A stretch of 64,000 nt of DNA from DAOUKH01 sp965261455 (GTDB taxonomy: Bacteria; Chloroflexota; Dehalococcoidia; SHYB01): NCBI GenBank assembly GCA_965261455.1, contig OZ253453.1, forward strand, positions 2,480,001 to 2,544,000, in the 5' to 3' direction. Below, one piece after another: positions 7,993 through 16,825 of this stretch. The position numbers and the translations under genes are program-made. The notes under the pieces were generated by a model that made no database searches, was not told the DNA's origin, and worked only from the letters and a program-made list of their open reading frames with translations. Position 1 is the stretch's first letter. Each line of letters starts with the position of its first letter.

Positions 7993-8799
7993 CTAGCGCA
8001 TCGTCGCGCCGCCGTCGACGGCGATGGCCTGGCCGTGGACGTTTCGGGCGCGGTCGGAGGCGAGGAACGAGGCCATCCATCCCAGGTCTTCCGGAGTGTT
8101 GCCCCGCCGCAGGGGCAGCCGCGAGGCGGCCCGCTGGAACATCTCCTCGTCGTCCATCGTGGCCGCGCCGGGAACGCGGATGCGGAACTGGTTTTGTATG
8201 CCGCGCGCCATGTCGGTGCCCTCGGTGATGCCGGGGCAGATCGCGTTGACGTTGATGTTGTGGCGGCCCAGCTCCACCGCCAGCGACTTGGTATAGCTGA
8301 TGTCGGCGGCCTTCGATGCGCTGTAGTGCGCCGCGCCGCGGCTCCCCATGAAGCCGCCGTTGGACGCCACGGTCACGATCTTGCCGCCGCCGCGCTCCTT
8401 CATGTGCGCCACGACCGCTTCCGAGCAGTAGACCCGCGACATGAGGTTCACCCGGAGCGCCGCCGCCCAATCGTCGTCGTTGGGCTCCGCGCGCTCGTTC
8501 CAGCCCGCCGCGCCCATGACGCCCGCGTTGTTCACTAGGAAGTCGATATGGCCGAACGCCGCCAGCGCCTCCGCCACCATCCGCTCCGCGCCGTCCCGCG
8601 AGCTTACGTCGGCCTGAATCGCCACCGAGCGCCGCCCCAGAGCCTCGATTTCGCGCGCCGTCTCGTGCGCGGGTTCCGTGTCGCGGTCGCAGACGGCAAC
8701 GTCGGCGCCGTCTTGGGCCAGGCAAAGCGCGATGCCGCGCCCGATGCCCCGGCCTCCGCCGGTGACGATGGCGGTCTTCCCCGCCAGAAGCTCGGCCAA
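7993..8799 (-). CDS. SDR-family oxidoreductase
   Basis: 268 residues. GGGRGIGRG is the Rossmann nucleotide-binding loop, NNAGVMG the structural motif, VASNGG carries the catalytic Ser and YSASK the Tyr/Lys pair. It is an NAD(P)(H)-dependent alcohol/ketone oxidoreductase of the classical SDR type, substrate unknown. The start is TTG 8799, with GGGAG seven bases upstream. It follows the molybdenum hydroxylase gene by 42 nt on the same strand and may handle the product or precursor of that enzyme. Confidence 0.85.
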   Translation of the reverse strand: MAELLAGKTAIVTGGGRGIGRGIALCLAQDGADVAVCDRDTEPAHETAREIEALGRRSVAIQADVSSRDGAERMVAEALAAFGHIDFLVNNAGVMGAAGWNERAEPNDDDWAAALRVNLMSRVYCSEAVVAHMKERGGGKIVTVASNGGFMGSRGAAHYSASKAADISYTKSLAVELGRHNINVNAICPGITEGTDMARGIQNQFRIRVPGAATMDDEEMFQRAASRLPLRRGNTPEDLGWMASFLASDRARNVHGQAIAVDGGATMR

Positions 8800-8841
8800 G
8801 GCCGCTCCCTTCTTCCGCGTCCGTCTCGCCGCCCGGCGGGT

Positions 8842-11118
8842 TTAGCCGCCGTTGGACATGGAGTCGAGGATGACGCCCGGCGACATGGGAAGCTCGGTCA
8901 TGCGCTTGCCGATGGCGCGGCTGATAGCGTTGCCGATCGCGGCCATGGGCGGCACCAGCGAGGCCTCGCCGACGCCGCGCAGCCCGAACGGATGGCCCGG
9001 GTTCGGCGCCTCGACGAGCACAGGCTCGATCATCGGCAGGTCGAGGCTCGTGGGGATGCGGTAGTCGAGGAAGCTCGAGTTCGCCATCACCCCGCTGTCG
9101 AGGTAGTAGTACTCCTCGTTGAGCGCCCACCCGATGCCCTGCACCGTTCCACCCTGCATCTGCCCCTCGACGTAGCTCGGGTGCGCCGCCTTCCCCACGT
9201 CCTGGAAGATGGTGGCGCGCTCGACCTCTGCCTTCCCCGTCTCCGGATCGATCGCGACGTCGATGAGCAGCGCCGCGAACGACGGCCCGACCTGCTTCGG
9301 GTCGGCGGAGGCGGAGGCCGTGACGGGCCCGCCGGTCGCCATCAGTTGGCCGGCCAGCTCCTTGAAGGTGAGCCGGTCGTCGGGGTTCTTCGACGAGACG
9401 AAGACGCCGTCGATGTATTCGATATCCTCGGGCTGCGTCTCCCAGAGCAGCGCCGCCCGCCGAATCATCTGGTCCTTGATGTCCTGGGCCGCGTTGACCA
9501 CCGCGATGCCGGTGGCGAAGGCGGTGCGGCTGCCGCCGGTCACGCCGGTGTAGCCCACCGAGTCGGTGTCGCCGACGCTGGGGTGGACGTCCTCGGCCCT
9601 GAGTCCCAAGACCTCCGCCGCCTGCATGGCGAGGACGGCCCGCGAGCCGCCGATGTCCACGGAGCCGGTAACCAGGAAGACCTGGCCGTTTGAGGTGACG
9701 TTCAGAGTGGCCGACGAGTTCATGCCGGCGTTCCCCCAGTAGCCCATGGCGAGGCCGCGGCCCTTGTACGGGCCTTCGAGTGGCGAAGAGTAGTGGGGAT
9801 GGGCCTTGATCGTCTCTTCGAGCTGCTTCGCGCCGATGCTGGGGAACGGCATGCCGGTGGCCTGCCGGTCGCCGGTCTGGGTGACGTTCTTGAGCCGCAG
9901 GTTGAGCGGGTCCATCCCCAGCTTCTGGGCGAGCTCGTCGACGACCTGCTCGACGGCGAAGGATGCCTGCGGCGAGCCGGGAGCGCGGTAGGCCGCTGTC
10001 TTCGGCTTGTTCACCACGACGTCGTAGCCGTCGATCACTAGGTTCTCGACCTTGTACGGCGCAAGGCAGGTGGAGGCGCCGGAGCCGACGGACGAGCCGG
10101 GGAAGGCGCCCGCTTCATAGGCCAAGTAGACCTCGACCGCCGTGATCGAGCCGTCGCGCTTCGCCCCCATCTTGACGCGCATCGAGGTGCCCGACGCGGG
10201 ACCCGTCCCTTCGAAGACCTCCTTGCGGCTCATCGAGATCTTCACCGGGTGGCCGCTCTTCTTTGAGAGCATAGCCGTCACCGGGTCGAGGTAAGTGCTG
10301 ATCTTGCCCCCGAAGCCGCCGCCGATCTCCATCGGCACGACTTTCACACTAGAGACCGGGAGGTTCAGGATCGACGCGACCTGGTGCCGGACGATGAACG
10401 GCCCCTGCGTGCTCTTCCAGATCGTGACGCTGCCGTCGGCGCTCCACAGGGCCGTCGAGTTGTGCGGCTCGATGTAGCCCTGGTGCACCGCCTTGGTGGT
10501 GAACGAGCGCTCGACGATGACGTCGGCCTCGGCGAAGCCCTGTTCGGGGTCGCCCTGCTTGAACTGCGTGCGAGCCGCCACGTTCGTGGGCCCGGAGTCG
10601 CCCGGCGCCGTGGCGTCCTTCGTGCGCAGCGCCTCATGGAGCACCGGCGCGCCCGGCGTCATGGCTGCCTCGACGTCGAGCACGTGGGGCAGCACCTCAT
10701 AGTCGACCTCGATGAGATCGATGGCGGCCTCGGCGATGTGCTTGCCCGTGGCGGCGACGGCTGCGACGGCGTGCCCCTTGTACAGCGCCTTGCCTCGCGC
10801 TAGGACGATCTCCGTCAGGACCTGCGGATCGGCCAGCGTCTCCATGAAGTTGGAGGGTGGGGTGGTCGTCTCGGGCAGGTCCTTCGACGTCACCACGGCG
10901 CGCACGCCGTCCAGCGCCTCCGCCTTCGAAGTGTCGATCGAGCGGATGCGGGCGTGGGCGTGGGGGCTGCGGAGCACCGCCCCATGCAGCAGGTCGGCGA
11001 GCTGCAGGTCGGCCCCATACTTGGCCCGCCCCGTCACTTTGTCGTAACCGTCGTGCCGGATCGGGCGCGTTCCCACCACTTTGAACTCGGTGGACGGACG
11101 GTCGGCTGTCGTCGTCAT
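8842..11118 (-). CDS. Xanthine dehydrogenase/aldehyde oxidase-family molybdopterin-binding subunit
   Basis: 758 residues covering both halves of a molybdenum hydroxylase large subunit: the N-terminal a/b hammerhead domain (KVTGRAKYGADL) and the Mo-cofactor domain (GGGFGGK, AYRAPGSPQ, and the C-terminal RGVGEASLVPP that supplies the active-site Glu). It should hydroxylate an aldehyde or aromatic heterocycle with water as oxygen source. The usual FAD subunit and [2Fe-2S] subunit are not adjacent here, so partners must be encoded elsewhere. ATG 11118 has GAGGAG seven bases upstream. Downstream SDR and upstream enoyl-CoA hydratase are on the same strand. Confidence 0.9.
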   Translation of the reverse strand: MTTTADRPSTEFKVVGTRPIRHDGYDKVTGRAKYGADLQLADLLHGAVLRSPHAHARIRSIDTSKAEALDGVRAVVTSKDLPETTTPPSNFMETLADPQVLTEIVLARGKALYKGHAVAAVAATGKHIAEAAIDLIEVDYEVLPHVLDVEAAMTPGAPVLHEALRTKDATAPGDSGPTNVAARTQFKQGDPEQGFAEADVIVERSFTTKAVHQGYIEPHNSTALWSADGSVTIWKSTQGPFIVRHQVASILNLPVSSVKVVPMEIGGGFGGKISTYLDPVTAMLSKKSGHPVKISMSRKEVFEGTGPASGTSMRVKMGAKRDGSITAVEVYLAYEAGAFPGSSVGSGASTCLAPYKVENLVIDGYDVVVNKPKTAAYRAPGSPQASFAVEQVVDELAQKLGMDPLNLRLKNVTQTGDRQATGMPFPSIGAKQLEETIKAHPHYSSPLEGPYKGRGLAMGYWGNAGMNSSATLNVTSNGQVFLVTGSVDIGGSRAVLAMQAAEVLGLRAEDVHPSVGDTDSVGYTGVTGGSRTAFATGIAVVNAAQDIKDQMIRRAALLWETQPEDIEYIDGVFVSSKNPDDRLTFKELAGQLMATGGPVTASASADPKQVGPSFAALLIDVAIDPETGKAEVERATIFQDVGKAAHPSYVEGQMQGGTVQGIGWALNEEYYYLDSGVMANSSFLDYRIPTSLDLPMIEPVLVEAPNPGHPFGLRGVGEASLVPPMAAIGNAISRAIGKRMTELPMSPGVILDSMSNGG

Positions 11119-11260
11119 GCTCGTACTCCTCAAATGGTTATCGGCGTAGGGCGAGCGCCCTAGTAGGACGGCCGCAGCTTCAACGACCCGATGCTACCCC
11201 GATGGGGTAGAGCTTTCAAGCGGAAGCCGCCGGGGGCCGGGACGTGGATCCCTCCGGACT

Positions 11261-11290
11261 CTCCCCCGCTGGGGGAGACTGAGAGAGGGC
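11261..11290. repeat. Dispersed palindromic repeat copy
   Basis: CTCCCCC-GCT-GGGGGAG followed by ACTGAGAGAGGG lies in the 250-bp gap between the molybdopterin subunit and enoyl-CoA hydratase genes. It matches the element repeated many times at 59.1-60.3 kb. Nothing else is recognisable in this gap. Confidence 0.65.
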
Positions 11291-11367
11291 GCGGCCCGTA
11301 GGCGCGCGGGTGCCCAAGGCGCCCTCCCCAGACCCCGCTCTCGATGTGGAAGGCGCCGAGCGCGAGG

Positions 11368-12171
11368 CTACTCGCCGGTGAACTTCGGCGGGCGCTTCTC
11401 CATGAACGCGGTGGCGGCCTCGACGTGGTCCTTCGTATGGAAGGAGAGCCCCTCGACGGCGAGGCTCATCTCAAGCACTAGGTTGAGGTTCTGCCAGACA
11501 ATCCGATTGATCGCCATCTTGGTCCAGCGGACCGCCGCCGTGGCCCCGTTGGCGAGCTCCGTGGCATAGGCGAGCGCCTCGTCCATCAGCTTGTCGTGCG
11601 GGACCACGTGATTTACCAGGCCGATCTTCTCCGCCGTCGGGCCGTCGACGTAGGCCCCCGCCATCAGGAACTCCTTGGCGCGGTGCGGTCCGACGAGGAG
11701 CGGCCAGATCACCGCCCCGCCGTCGCCGGCCACCAGCCCCACCTGCACGTGCGTGTCCCCGATGCGCGCTTGGTCGCTCATGTAAATCACGTCGCACATG
11801 AGGGCGATCGTCGCGCCGAGCCCTGCCGCGGGGCCGTTAACCGCGGCGATGATCGGCGCCTCACAGTTGGCGAAGGCCTGCACAAGGTACTTCGGCCCCC
11901 GCGTGTGGTTGAGCGGCGACCGTGCCTGGACGTTTCCCCCCATGGTGCTGATGTCGCCGCCGGCGCAGAACGCCTTGCCCGCGCCGGTGAGCACGATCGC
12001 CCCCACGTCGGGATCGGTGCTGAGGTCGTCGAGGATAAGCTCCAGGCCCTCGTGCAGCGCACCGTCGATGGCGTTGCGCTTCTCCGGCCGGTTCAGCGTC
12101 ACCACCGCAACGCGGTCCTTCATCTCCACGTCGAGGTGGTGTTCCTTGCCGTATTTACTGTAGTCGCCCAA
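11368..12171 (-). CDS. Enoyl-CoA hydratase/isomerase (crotonase) family protein
   Basis: 267 residues. VVTLNRPEKRNAI, AFCAGGDI (oxyanion hole) and NGPAAGLGATIALMCD define the crotonase fold. The acidic catalytic positions are not both obvious, so it may be a hydratase, isomerase or hydrolase of an acyl-CoA. TTG 12171 has GGAGG five bases upstream, and a TATAAT box lies at 12204-12209. The acyl-CoA dehydrogenases at 16.8-19.1 kb could supply its substrates in a beta-oxidation-like route. Confidence 0.87.
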   Translation of the reverse strand: MGDYSKYGKEHHLDVEMKDRVAVVTLNRPEKRNAIDGALHEGLELILDDLSTDPDVGAIVLTGAGKAFCAGGDISTMGGNVQARSPLNHTRGPKYLVQAFANCEAPIIAAVNGPAAGLGATIALMCDVIYMSDQARIGDTHVQVGLVAGDGGAVIWPLLVGPHRAKEFLMAGAYVDGPTAEKIGLVNHVVPHDKLMDEALAYATELANGATAAVRWTKMAINRIVWQNLNLVLEMSLAVEGLSFHTKDHVEAATAFMEKRPPKFTGE

Positions 12172-12203
12172 GGGAGCCTCCAGGGTGCGGTATCTCGCGG
12201 GGG

Positions 12204-12209
12204 ATTATA
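12204..12209 (-). promoter_or_regulatory. -10 box TATAAT for the crotonase gene
   Basis: A perfect TATAAT on the minus strand lies 32 bases upstream of the TTG start, leaving room for a short leader that carries the GGAGG. Confidence 0.5.
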
Positions 12210-12257
12210 CGGGATTGCCCGCAAACCGAAAGCGCCGGGGCCGGCCGCCCCGCGGGC

Positions 12258-13415
12258 CTACGCCTCCGTTCCCTCGTTCAGGATCGCGAGATAGCGGTCG
12301 TAGGCGTAGATGCGGTTGCGCTTCCGCCCCGTGATCTCCCGCGCGATACCGAGATCGACGAGTAGCCACATGGCCGACGCGGCGGCGGGAAACGACAGCC
12401 CCGTACGTCGGCTGACATTGGGGATGGAGAGGATCGGTCGCGCCATGAGCTCGTGATGGGCGCGCAGCGCGGAGCCGGCCCTGCGCGTGGACTCGATCCG
12501 GCCGCGGTCCTCCGCGAACATCTGGGACAGACGCTCGGAGGTGGAGACGACGCCGTCGGCCGTCTCCCGCACCCCTTGCAGGAAGAACGCGAGCCACGCC
12601 TCCCAGTCGCCGGTTCGGCGTACGCGGTCGAGCAGCTCGTAGTAGGCGGAGCGATGCTCCTTCAGGTAGAGGCTCAGGTACAGGATTGGGTCGCGCAGCA
12701 CGTCGGCATGGCAGAGGAGAAACGTGATCAGGAGCCGTCCAACGCGCCCATTGCCGTCGAGGAACGGGTGGATGGTCTCGAACTGCACGTGCGCAAGGGC
12801 GGCGCGCACCAGTGCCGGTATTCCGTCGTCCTCGGTATGAAGAAAGCGCTCGAGGTCGCCCATGCATGCCGTCAGCTCGGTATGCGGCGGCGGGACGAAG
12901 GCGGCGTTACCGGGGCGGCTGCCCCCGATCCAGTTCTGCGAGCGGCGGAACTCTCCCGGCGCCTTGCTGCTCCCCCGCCCGCTCGACAGCAGGATTTCGT
13001 GAATCTCTCGAATCAGCCGGTTCGACAGCGGAAATCCCTCCCGCATCCGCCGCAGGCCATGGTCCATCGCGGCCACGTAGTTCGACACCTCCCTTACGTC
13101 GTCGAGCGGCACGCCCGGCGCTTCGTCGAGCTCGAACAGCATGAGGTCGGAAATGGAAGACTGCGTCCCTTCGATGCGGGAGGACAGCACCGCCTCCTTG
13201 CGTATGGAGGCGTAGATCAGCAGATCTCTGTCCGGCAGTTGGGAGGCGGCGCCGTCAAGACGGCCCAAGGCAAGCGCGGCGTCGAACAGCGCCTGCTGCA
13301 AGCCGCCCTCGATGACGAGCGGAGGGTCCGGAGGCAGTGGAGCAGGAATGAAGGCGCGCACCTGCTCGCCTCCATCCCTGCTAACCCAGTAGCGACCGGT
13401 TTCACCGCGTTGCAT
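12258..13415 (-). CDS. Fic-domain protein with N-terminal inhibitory motif and C-terminal winged helix
   Basis: 385 residues. The Fic active site HPFLDGNGRVGR is complete (His at about residue 214), so AMPylation or related NMP transfer is expected. SSRIEGT near residue 78 matches the (S/T)xxxE(G/N) inhibitory motif that sits in the same chain in class II Fic proteins. The C-terminal 70 residues look like a winged helix (ISRRTGLSFPAAASAMWLLVDLGI), a common add-on in this subfamily. The start is uncertain: ATG 13415 begins the usual N-terminus, but the frame is open to an ATG at 13496 inside the upstream repeat array. Composition of the upstream DNA is far more AT-rich than the gene. Confidence 0.85.
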   Translation of the reverse strand: MQRGETGRYWVSRDGGEQVRAFIPAPLPPDPPLVIEGGLQQALFDAALALGRLDGAASQLPDRDLLIYASIRKEAVLSSRIEGTQSSISDLMLFELDEAPGVPLDDVREVSNYVAAMDHGLRRMREGFPLSNRLIREIHEILLSSGRGSSKAPGEFRRSQNWIGGSRPGNAAFVPPPHTELTACMGDLERFLHTEDDGIPALVRAALAHVQFETIHPFLDGNGRVGRLLITFLLCHADVLRDPILYLSLYLKEHRSAYYELLDRVRRTGDWEAWLAFFLQGVRETADGVVSTSERLSQMFAEDRGRIESTRRAGSALRAHHELMARPILSIPNVSRRTGLSFPAAASAMWLLVDLGIAREITGRKRNRIYAYDRYLAILNEGTEA

Positions 13416-13449
13416 CGTAGCTACGCTCTTCGCTCGGCTCCGAAAATCC

Positions 13450-13590
13450 AGCGCGTAAAACTTAATAGCCAGCGTCATAATTAAGTCTAGCGCCATAAAA
13501 CTTAATAATCAATGATGTAATCAAAAGTTAGCTCGTAGAACTTAATCAATGGCGCCAGTATCAAATCCAACGCTACAAAACTTAATAACT
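13450..13590. repeat. AT-rich tandem array with exact 40-bp period
   Basis: AAACTTAAT-type cores begin CTTAAT at 13461, 13501, 13541 and 13581, exactly 40 bp apart. Between them are related half-units offset by about 20 bp (for example CATAATTAAGTCTAG). Read on the minus strand the core is TTAAGTTTTACGCGCTGGATTT. The array fills the gap between fic and the aldo-keto reductase gene and stands out in an otherwise GC-rich region. It may be an operator array, a promoter region or decayed repeat coding. Confidence 0.75.
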
Positions 13591-13638
13591 CACGGCGTGC
13601 TTCGCCCGCGCGCCGCGTGGTCTCTTGCAAGCCGGGCG

Positions 13639-14739
13639 CTACACGCGCGGCGGCGCGGCGTTGCGCCGCCGCCGCCACGCGTCGGTGATCTCGGGTGGCT
13701 GGTAGCCGACCTCGGGGCCGAGCGGGTTCACGTCGGAGCCCGGCGCGACGAGCTCGTCGATGCGATCCAGGACTTCCGCGCTGAGATCGACGTCCACCGC
13801 GCCGAGTTGCCCCGTCAGGTGCTCCATGGTGCGCGGTCCGATGATCGCCGACGTCACCGCCGGATGGTTGAGCACGAACGCCACCGCGAGGTGCACCAGG
13901 GGTATGCCCGACTGCTCGGCGAGGGGAACCAGCTCCTCGATGATATCCAGTTTGCGCTCGACGATGGGGTCGCCGGCGCCCGGCCTCCCCAGCAGCGACT
14001 TCTGCGGGACATCCTGCCACCCCTCGGCGCGCTTCCGCATCGCCGGAATCGAGCTGCGCGGCGCCTCGGGGAAGGGTTGGCCGCGGCGGTAGCGCCCGCT
14101 CAGCCAGCCTTGGCCGAGCGGGCTCCAGGTGATGACGCCCATGCCGTAGCGGGCGCTGGTGGGCAGCGAGTCCTTTTCGGCTCCGCGGGCGAAGATCGAA
14201 TAGGGCGGCTGCTGACAGCGGAACCGCTCGTAGCCCCGCTTCTCGGCGATCCAGTGGGACTCGGCGATCAGCGAGCCTGGAAAGGTACAACTGCCGATAT
14301 ACCGTACCTTCCCCGCTCGCACCAAGTCGGTCAGCGCGCTCATCGTTTCTTCCAGGTCCGTCAGCGGGTCGTGGCGGTGCAGTTGGTAGAGGTCGATCCA
14401 GTCCGTCTTCAGGCGGCGCAGGCTGTCGTCGACCGCCCGGACGATCCACCGCCGCGAGCTCCCATGCTCGTTGATGTCGCCCCCCATCGGATGGTGGATC
14501 TTGGTGGCGAGTATCACGTTGTCCCGCCGCCCGCGCAGTGCCTCCCCGACGATCAGCTCCGACTCGCCGCCGGAGTAAACGTCGGCGGTGTCGATGAAGT
14601 TGATCCCCGCGTCGAGCGCGGCGTGGATGATGCGCGTGCACGCGACACGGTCGGGGTTGCCGAACGAGCCGAACATCATCGAGCCCAGACAAAGCTGGCT
14701 CACCTGAACGCCGGTGCGGCCTAAGAGTCGGTACTTCAT
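13639..14739 (-). CDS. Aldo/keto reductase
   Basis: 366 residues beginning MKYRLLGRTGVQVSQLCLGSM, the standard AKR start. The tetrad is visible as Asp and Tyr in DTADVYSGGESE, Lys in LATKIHHP and His in LYQLHRHD. The C-terminal SAIIGPRTMEHL is the NADPH-binding segment. It reduces an aldehyde or ketone with NADPH; substrate unknown. ATG overlaps the TGA of the upstream NYN gene by four bases, indicating coupling. 49 nt separate its end from the 40-bp repeat array. Confidence 0.9.
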   Translation of the reverse strand: MKYRLLGRTGVQVSQLCLGSMMFGSFGNPDRVACTRIIHAALDAGINFIDTADVYSGGESELIVGEALRGRRDNVILATKIHHPMGGDINEHGSSRRWIVRAVDDSLRRLKTDWIDLYQLHRHDPLTDLEETMSALTDLVRAGKVRYIGSCTFPGSLIAESHWIAEKRGYERFRCQQPPYSIFARGAEKDSLPTSARYGMGVITWSPLGQGWLSGRYRRGQPFPEAPRSSIPAMRKRAEGWQDVPQKSLLGRPGAGDPIVERKLDIIEELVPLAEQSGIPLVHLAVAFVLNHPAVTSAIIGPRTMEHLTGQLGAVDVDLSAEVLDRIDELVAPGSDVNPLGPEVGYQPPEITDAWRRRRNAAPPRV

Positions 14740-15554
14740 GAGACCTTCTGTTTCCTCCGCTTCTTTGCAGCCTTCGGCGGCCCTCCCTCGGCGGGCCTCA
14801 CGTAAATCAACGAGGGGGCGCTCTCTTCCGGCTTGCGCGTCTCGAACAAGTCGGGCCGGGAATTGATCAGCAGCGACAACTGCTTATAGCCGAACGTCCG
14901 AGAGTCGAAGGCGGGGTCGAGTTGACGCGCCCGCTGGCCGACCGTTCCCAGGAAAGCCCAGCCGTTTTCCTGCGCCCCCATCTCCATCGCCTGGGCAATA
15001 GTCTGGACCCAGTCTCCGCCGCCGGTCTCCGTTGCGGGCCGCTCCTCGTCGTCGGGCGCGCCGCCGCCCGCCGCGGCGCGCTGGACCCGCACCTTCGGCT
15101 TCTCTGGAGGGATGAGGTTCTTGGTATAGACAAACACCTCACATGCGTTCACCAGCGACTTGGGGGTGGTTGCCTGCCCAATCGCCATCACGAACAGGCC
15201 CTGCTCGCGGATCCTCGTCGCCAACCGCGTGTAGTCGCTATCGCTGGAAACGATGCAGAAGCCGTTGACCGTGCCGGAGTGCAAGAGGTCCATCGCCTCG
15301 ATGATCAAGGTGCTGTCCGTGGCGTTCTTGCCGGTGGTGTAGCGGAATTGCTGCACCGGTTGAACGGCGTGGGCGTTGAGGGTCTCCTTCCACTTGGACA
15401 TCTCCGGCGTCGTCCAATCGCCGTAGATGCGGCGGGTGGTGACGATGCCGTATTTGGCCGTCTCGGTGAGCACCTGCCCGATCAGCGCGGCTTGGGCGTT
15501 GTCGCCGTCGATCAACAGCGCTAGGAAGCGTGTTTGGTCTGAAGATTCCGCCAC
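14736..15554 (-). CDS. NYN-domain (LabA/DUF88-like) putative RNase with C-terminal OST-HTH/LOTUS-like region
   Basis: 272 residues. The N-terminal domain has LIDGDNAQ, then TDSTLIIEAMDLL and CIVSSDSDYTRLATRIRE, the Asp-rich active site order of NYN/PIN-like nucleases. After a charged linker, about residues 190-250 (GWAFLGTVGQRARQL...FGYKQLSLLINS) resemble an OST-HTH/LOTUS RNA-binding domain. It may cleave or bind RNA. GTG 15554 has GGAGG five bases upstream; another GTG lies at 15566. It is coupled by ATGA overlap to the aldo-keto reductase, a pairing with no obvious functional logic. Confidence 0.85.
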   Translation of the reverse strand: MAESSDQTRFLALLIDGDNAQAALIGQVLTETAKYGIVTTRRIYGDWTTPEMSKWKETLNAHAVQPVQQFRYTTGKNATDSTLIIEAMDLLHSGTVNGFCIVSSDSDYTRLATRIREQGLFVMAIGQATTPKSLVNACEVFVYTKNLIPPEKPKVRVQRAAAGGGAPDDEERPATETGGGDWVQTIAQAMEMGAQENGWAFLGTVGQRARQLDPAFDSRTFGYKQLSLLINSRPDLFETRKPEESAPSLIYVRPAEGGPPKAAKKRRKQKVS

Positions 15555-15578
15555 GGATCCCTCCACTCGTGTCGGACG

Positions 15579-16703
15579 CTAAAGATCGAGGCCGTAGAGC
15601 TTGGCGGCGTTGTCCCGCGTAATCTTGTCGCGGGCCGCCGCGTCAACGCCGGCAAAGACGCGGTCGATGGTGGCCATCGAGTTGGGCCACGTCGTGTCGG
15701 AGTGGGGGTAGTCCGAGGCCCACATCACCGACTCCGCGCCGATGAGGTCCAGGTCGTGCAGCCCGGTGACGTCCTCCTCGAACGTGGCGAAGAGATTGCG
15801 CCCAAACCAGTCGCGCGGCCCCGACTCCAGATGCACGCCCGTCCATGCGCTGTGACGCTTCCGCACGTGCTCGCCGCGCTCGATGAAGAAGCCGAGCCAG
15901 CCGATGCCGCCTTCGACGGAGACGAGCTTGAGATTGGGGTAGCGGTCGAAGACCCCGGTCCACATGATGCGCGCCAGCGTCTCCGCCATCCCCATGGGGC
16001 CGATGTGCATGTAGATCGAGCCGCCGCCCGGCATCCGCATCGTCTCGGCGCGCAGGGGCAGCGAACGGGGCCGCCCCGAGTGCACGCTGAGCGGCATCCC
16101 GACCTCGTTCGCGGCCGCCCAGAACGGCTCGAAGTAGGGATCGTTCCAGTCGCGGCCCCCCGGCGGGATGTAGGGGATTAGCGCCCCGCGGATGCCCGGC
16201 AGTGTCGCCAGGCGCTCCAGCTCCTCGACGGCGTCCTCCGTCGTATCCAGAGGCAGTAGCCCGATGCCCACGAGCCGGTCCGGGGCCGTCGAGCAGAACT
16301 CCGACATGTGATCGTTGTAAACCCTGTAGACCTCGCGGGCGAGCTCGGGGCTCAGCCGCACCTGGTCCATCATCATGTCGAGGCAGATGTTGGGGTACAA
16401 CACCGACGCCGAGACTCCGTCGGTCTCCATGTCCCGCAGCCGCCCCGCCGGGTCGTAGCTGCCCACGGGCACGTCGTCCCACGTCAGTCCCTTATCGGTG
16501 AACTCCGAGGCGTCGCGCCCCGCCATCACCAGGATCCCCAGGGCGCGGGGCGCCTGATCGGCGACGACGAAGCCCTGCCCGCCGTCCGGCAGGTCCACAA
16601 GGCGCGGCGCTTGGTCGCGCAGGCGGGTGGGCAACCGCTCCTGCCACAGGTCCGGGGGCTCCTGCAGATGGTCGTCGGCGGAAACGATCACGCGCTGGCT
16701 CAT
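15579..16703 (-). CDS. Amidohydrolase-2 family metal-dependent hydrolase/decarboxylase
   Basis: 374 residues of the ACMSD-like amidohydrolase family. SADDHLQEP at the N-terminus, PLSVHSG in the middle, and VMWASDYPHSDTTWP near the end carry the expected metal and catalytic His/Asp residues. Such enzymes hydrolyse or decarboxylate aromatic and carboxylic intermediates. AAGGAG sits directly before the ATG. TACAAT at 16739-16744 serves as a divergent promoter opposite the acyl-CoA dehydrogenase promoter. The pairing suggests a shared catabolic role. Confidence 0.85.
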   Translation of the reverse strand: MSQRVIVSADDHLQEPPDLWQERLPTRLRDQAPRLVDLPDGGQGFVVADQAPRALGILVMAGRDASEFTDKGLTWDDVPVGSYDPAGRLRDMETDGVSASVLYPNICLDMMMDQVRLSPELAREVYRVYNDHMSEFCSTAPDRLVGIGLLPLDTTEDAVEELERLATLPGIRGALIPYIPPGGRDWNDPYFEPFWAAANEVGMPLSVHSGRPRSLPLRAETMRMPGGGSIYMHIGPMGMAETLARIMWTGVFDRYPNLKLVSVEGGIGWLGFFIERGEHVRKRHSAWTGVHLESGPRDWFGRNLFATFEEDVTGLHDLDLIGAESVMWASDYPHSDTTWPNSMATIDRVFAGVDAAARDKITRDNAAKLYGLDL

Positions 16704-16738
16704 ACTCCTTCTCCTCGCCCGTTGCGGCGGGCAGACGG

Positions 16739-16744
16739 ATTGTA
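16739..16744 (-). promoter_or_regulatory. -10 box TACAAT for the amidohydrolase gene
   Basis: TACAAT on the minus strand, 35 bases before the start codon and 28 bases from the divergent TATAAT on the plus strand, so the two promoters are nearly back to back. Confidence 0.45.
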
Positions 16745-16772
16745 GCAGGGGCGGCTCGAGGAGCGCCGGTGC

Positions 16773-16778
16773 TATAAT
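16773..16778 (+). promoter_or_regulatory. -10 box TATAAT for the acyl-CoA dehydrogenase operon
   Basis: A perfect TATAAT in the GCTATAAT context lies 47 bases upstream of the ATG at 16826. The same GCTATAAT context recurs before the SDR gene at 19.5 kb, hrcA and prfA. Confidence 0.55.
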
Positions 16779-16825
16779 CCCCGCCGGCCCCGCGTTCGGA
16801 AGGGGACTCCTTGGAGGATACGGCT

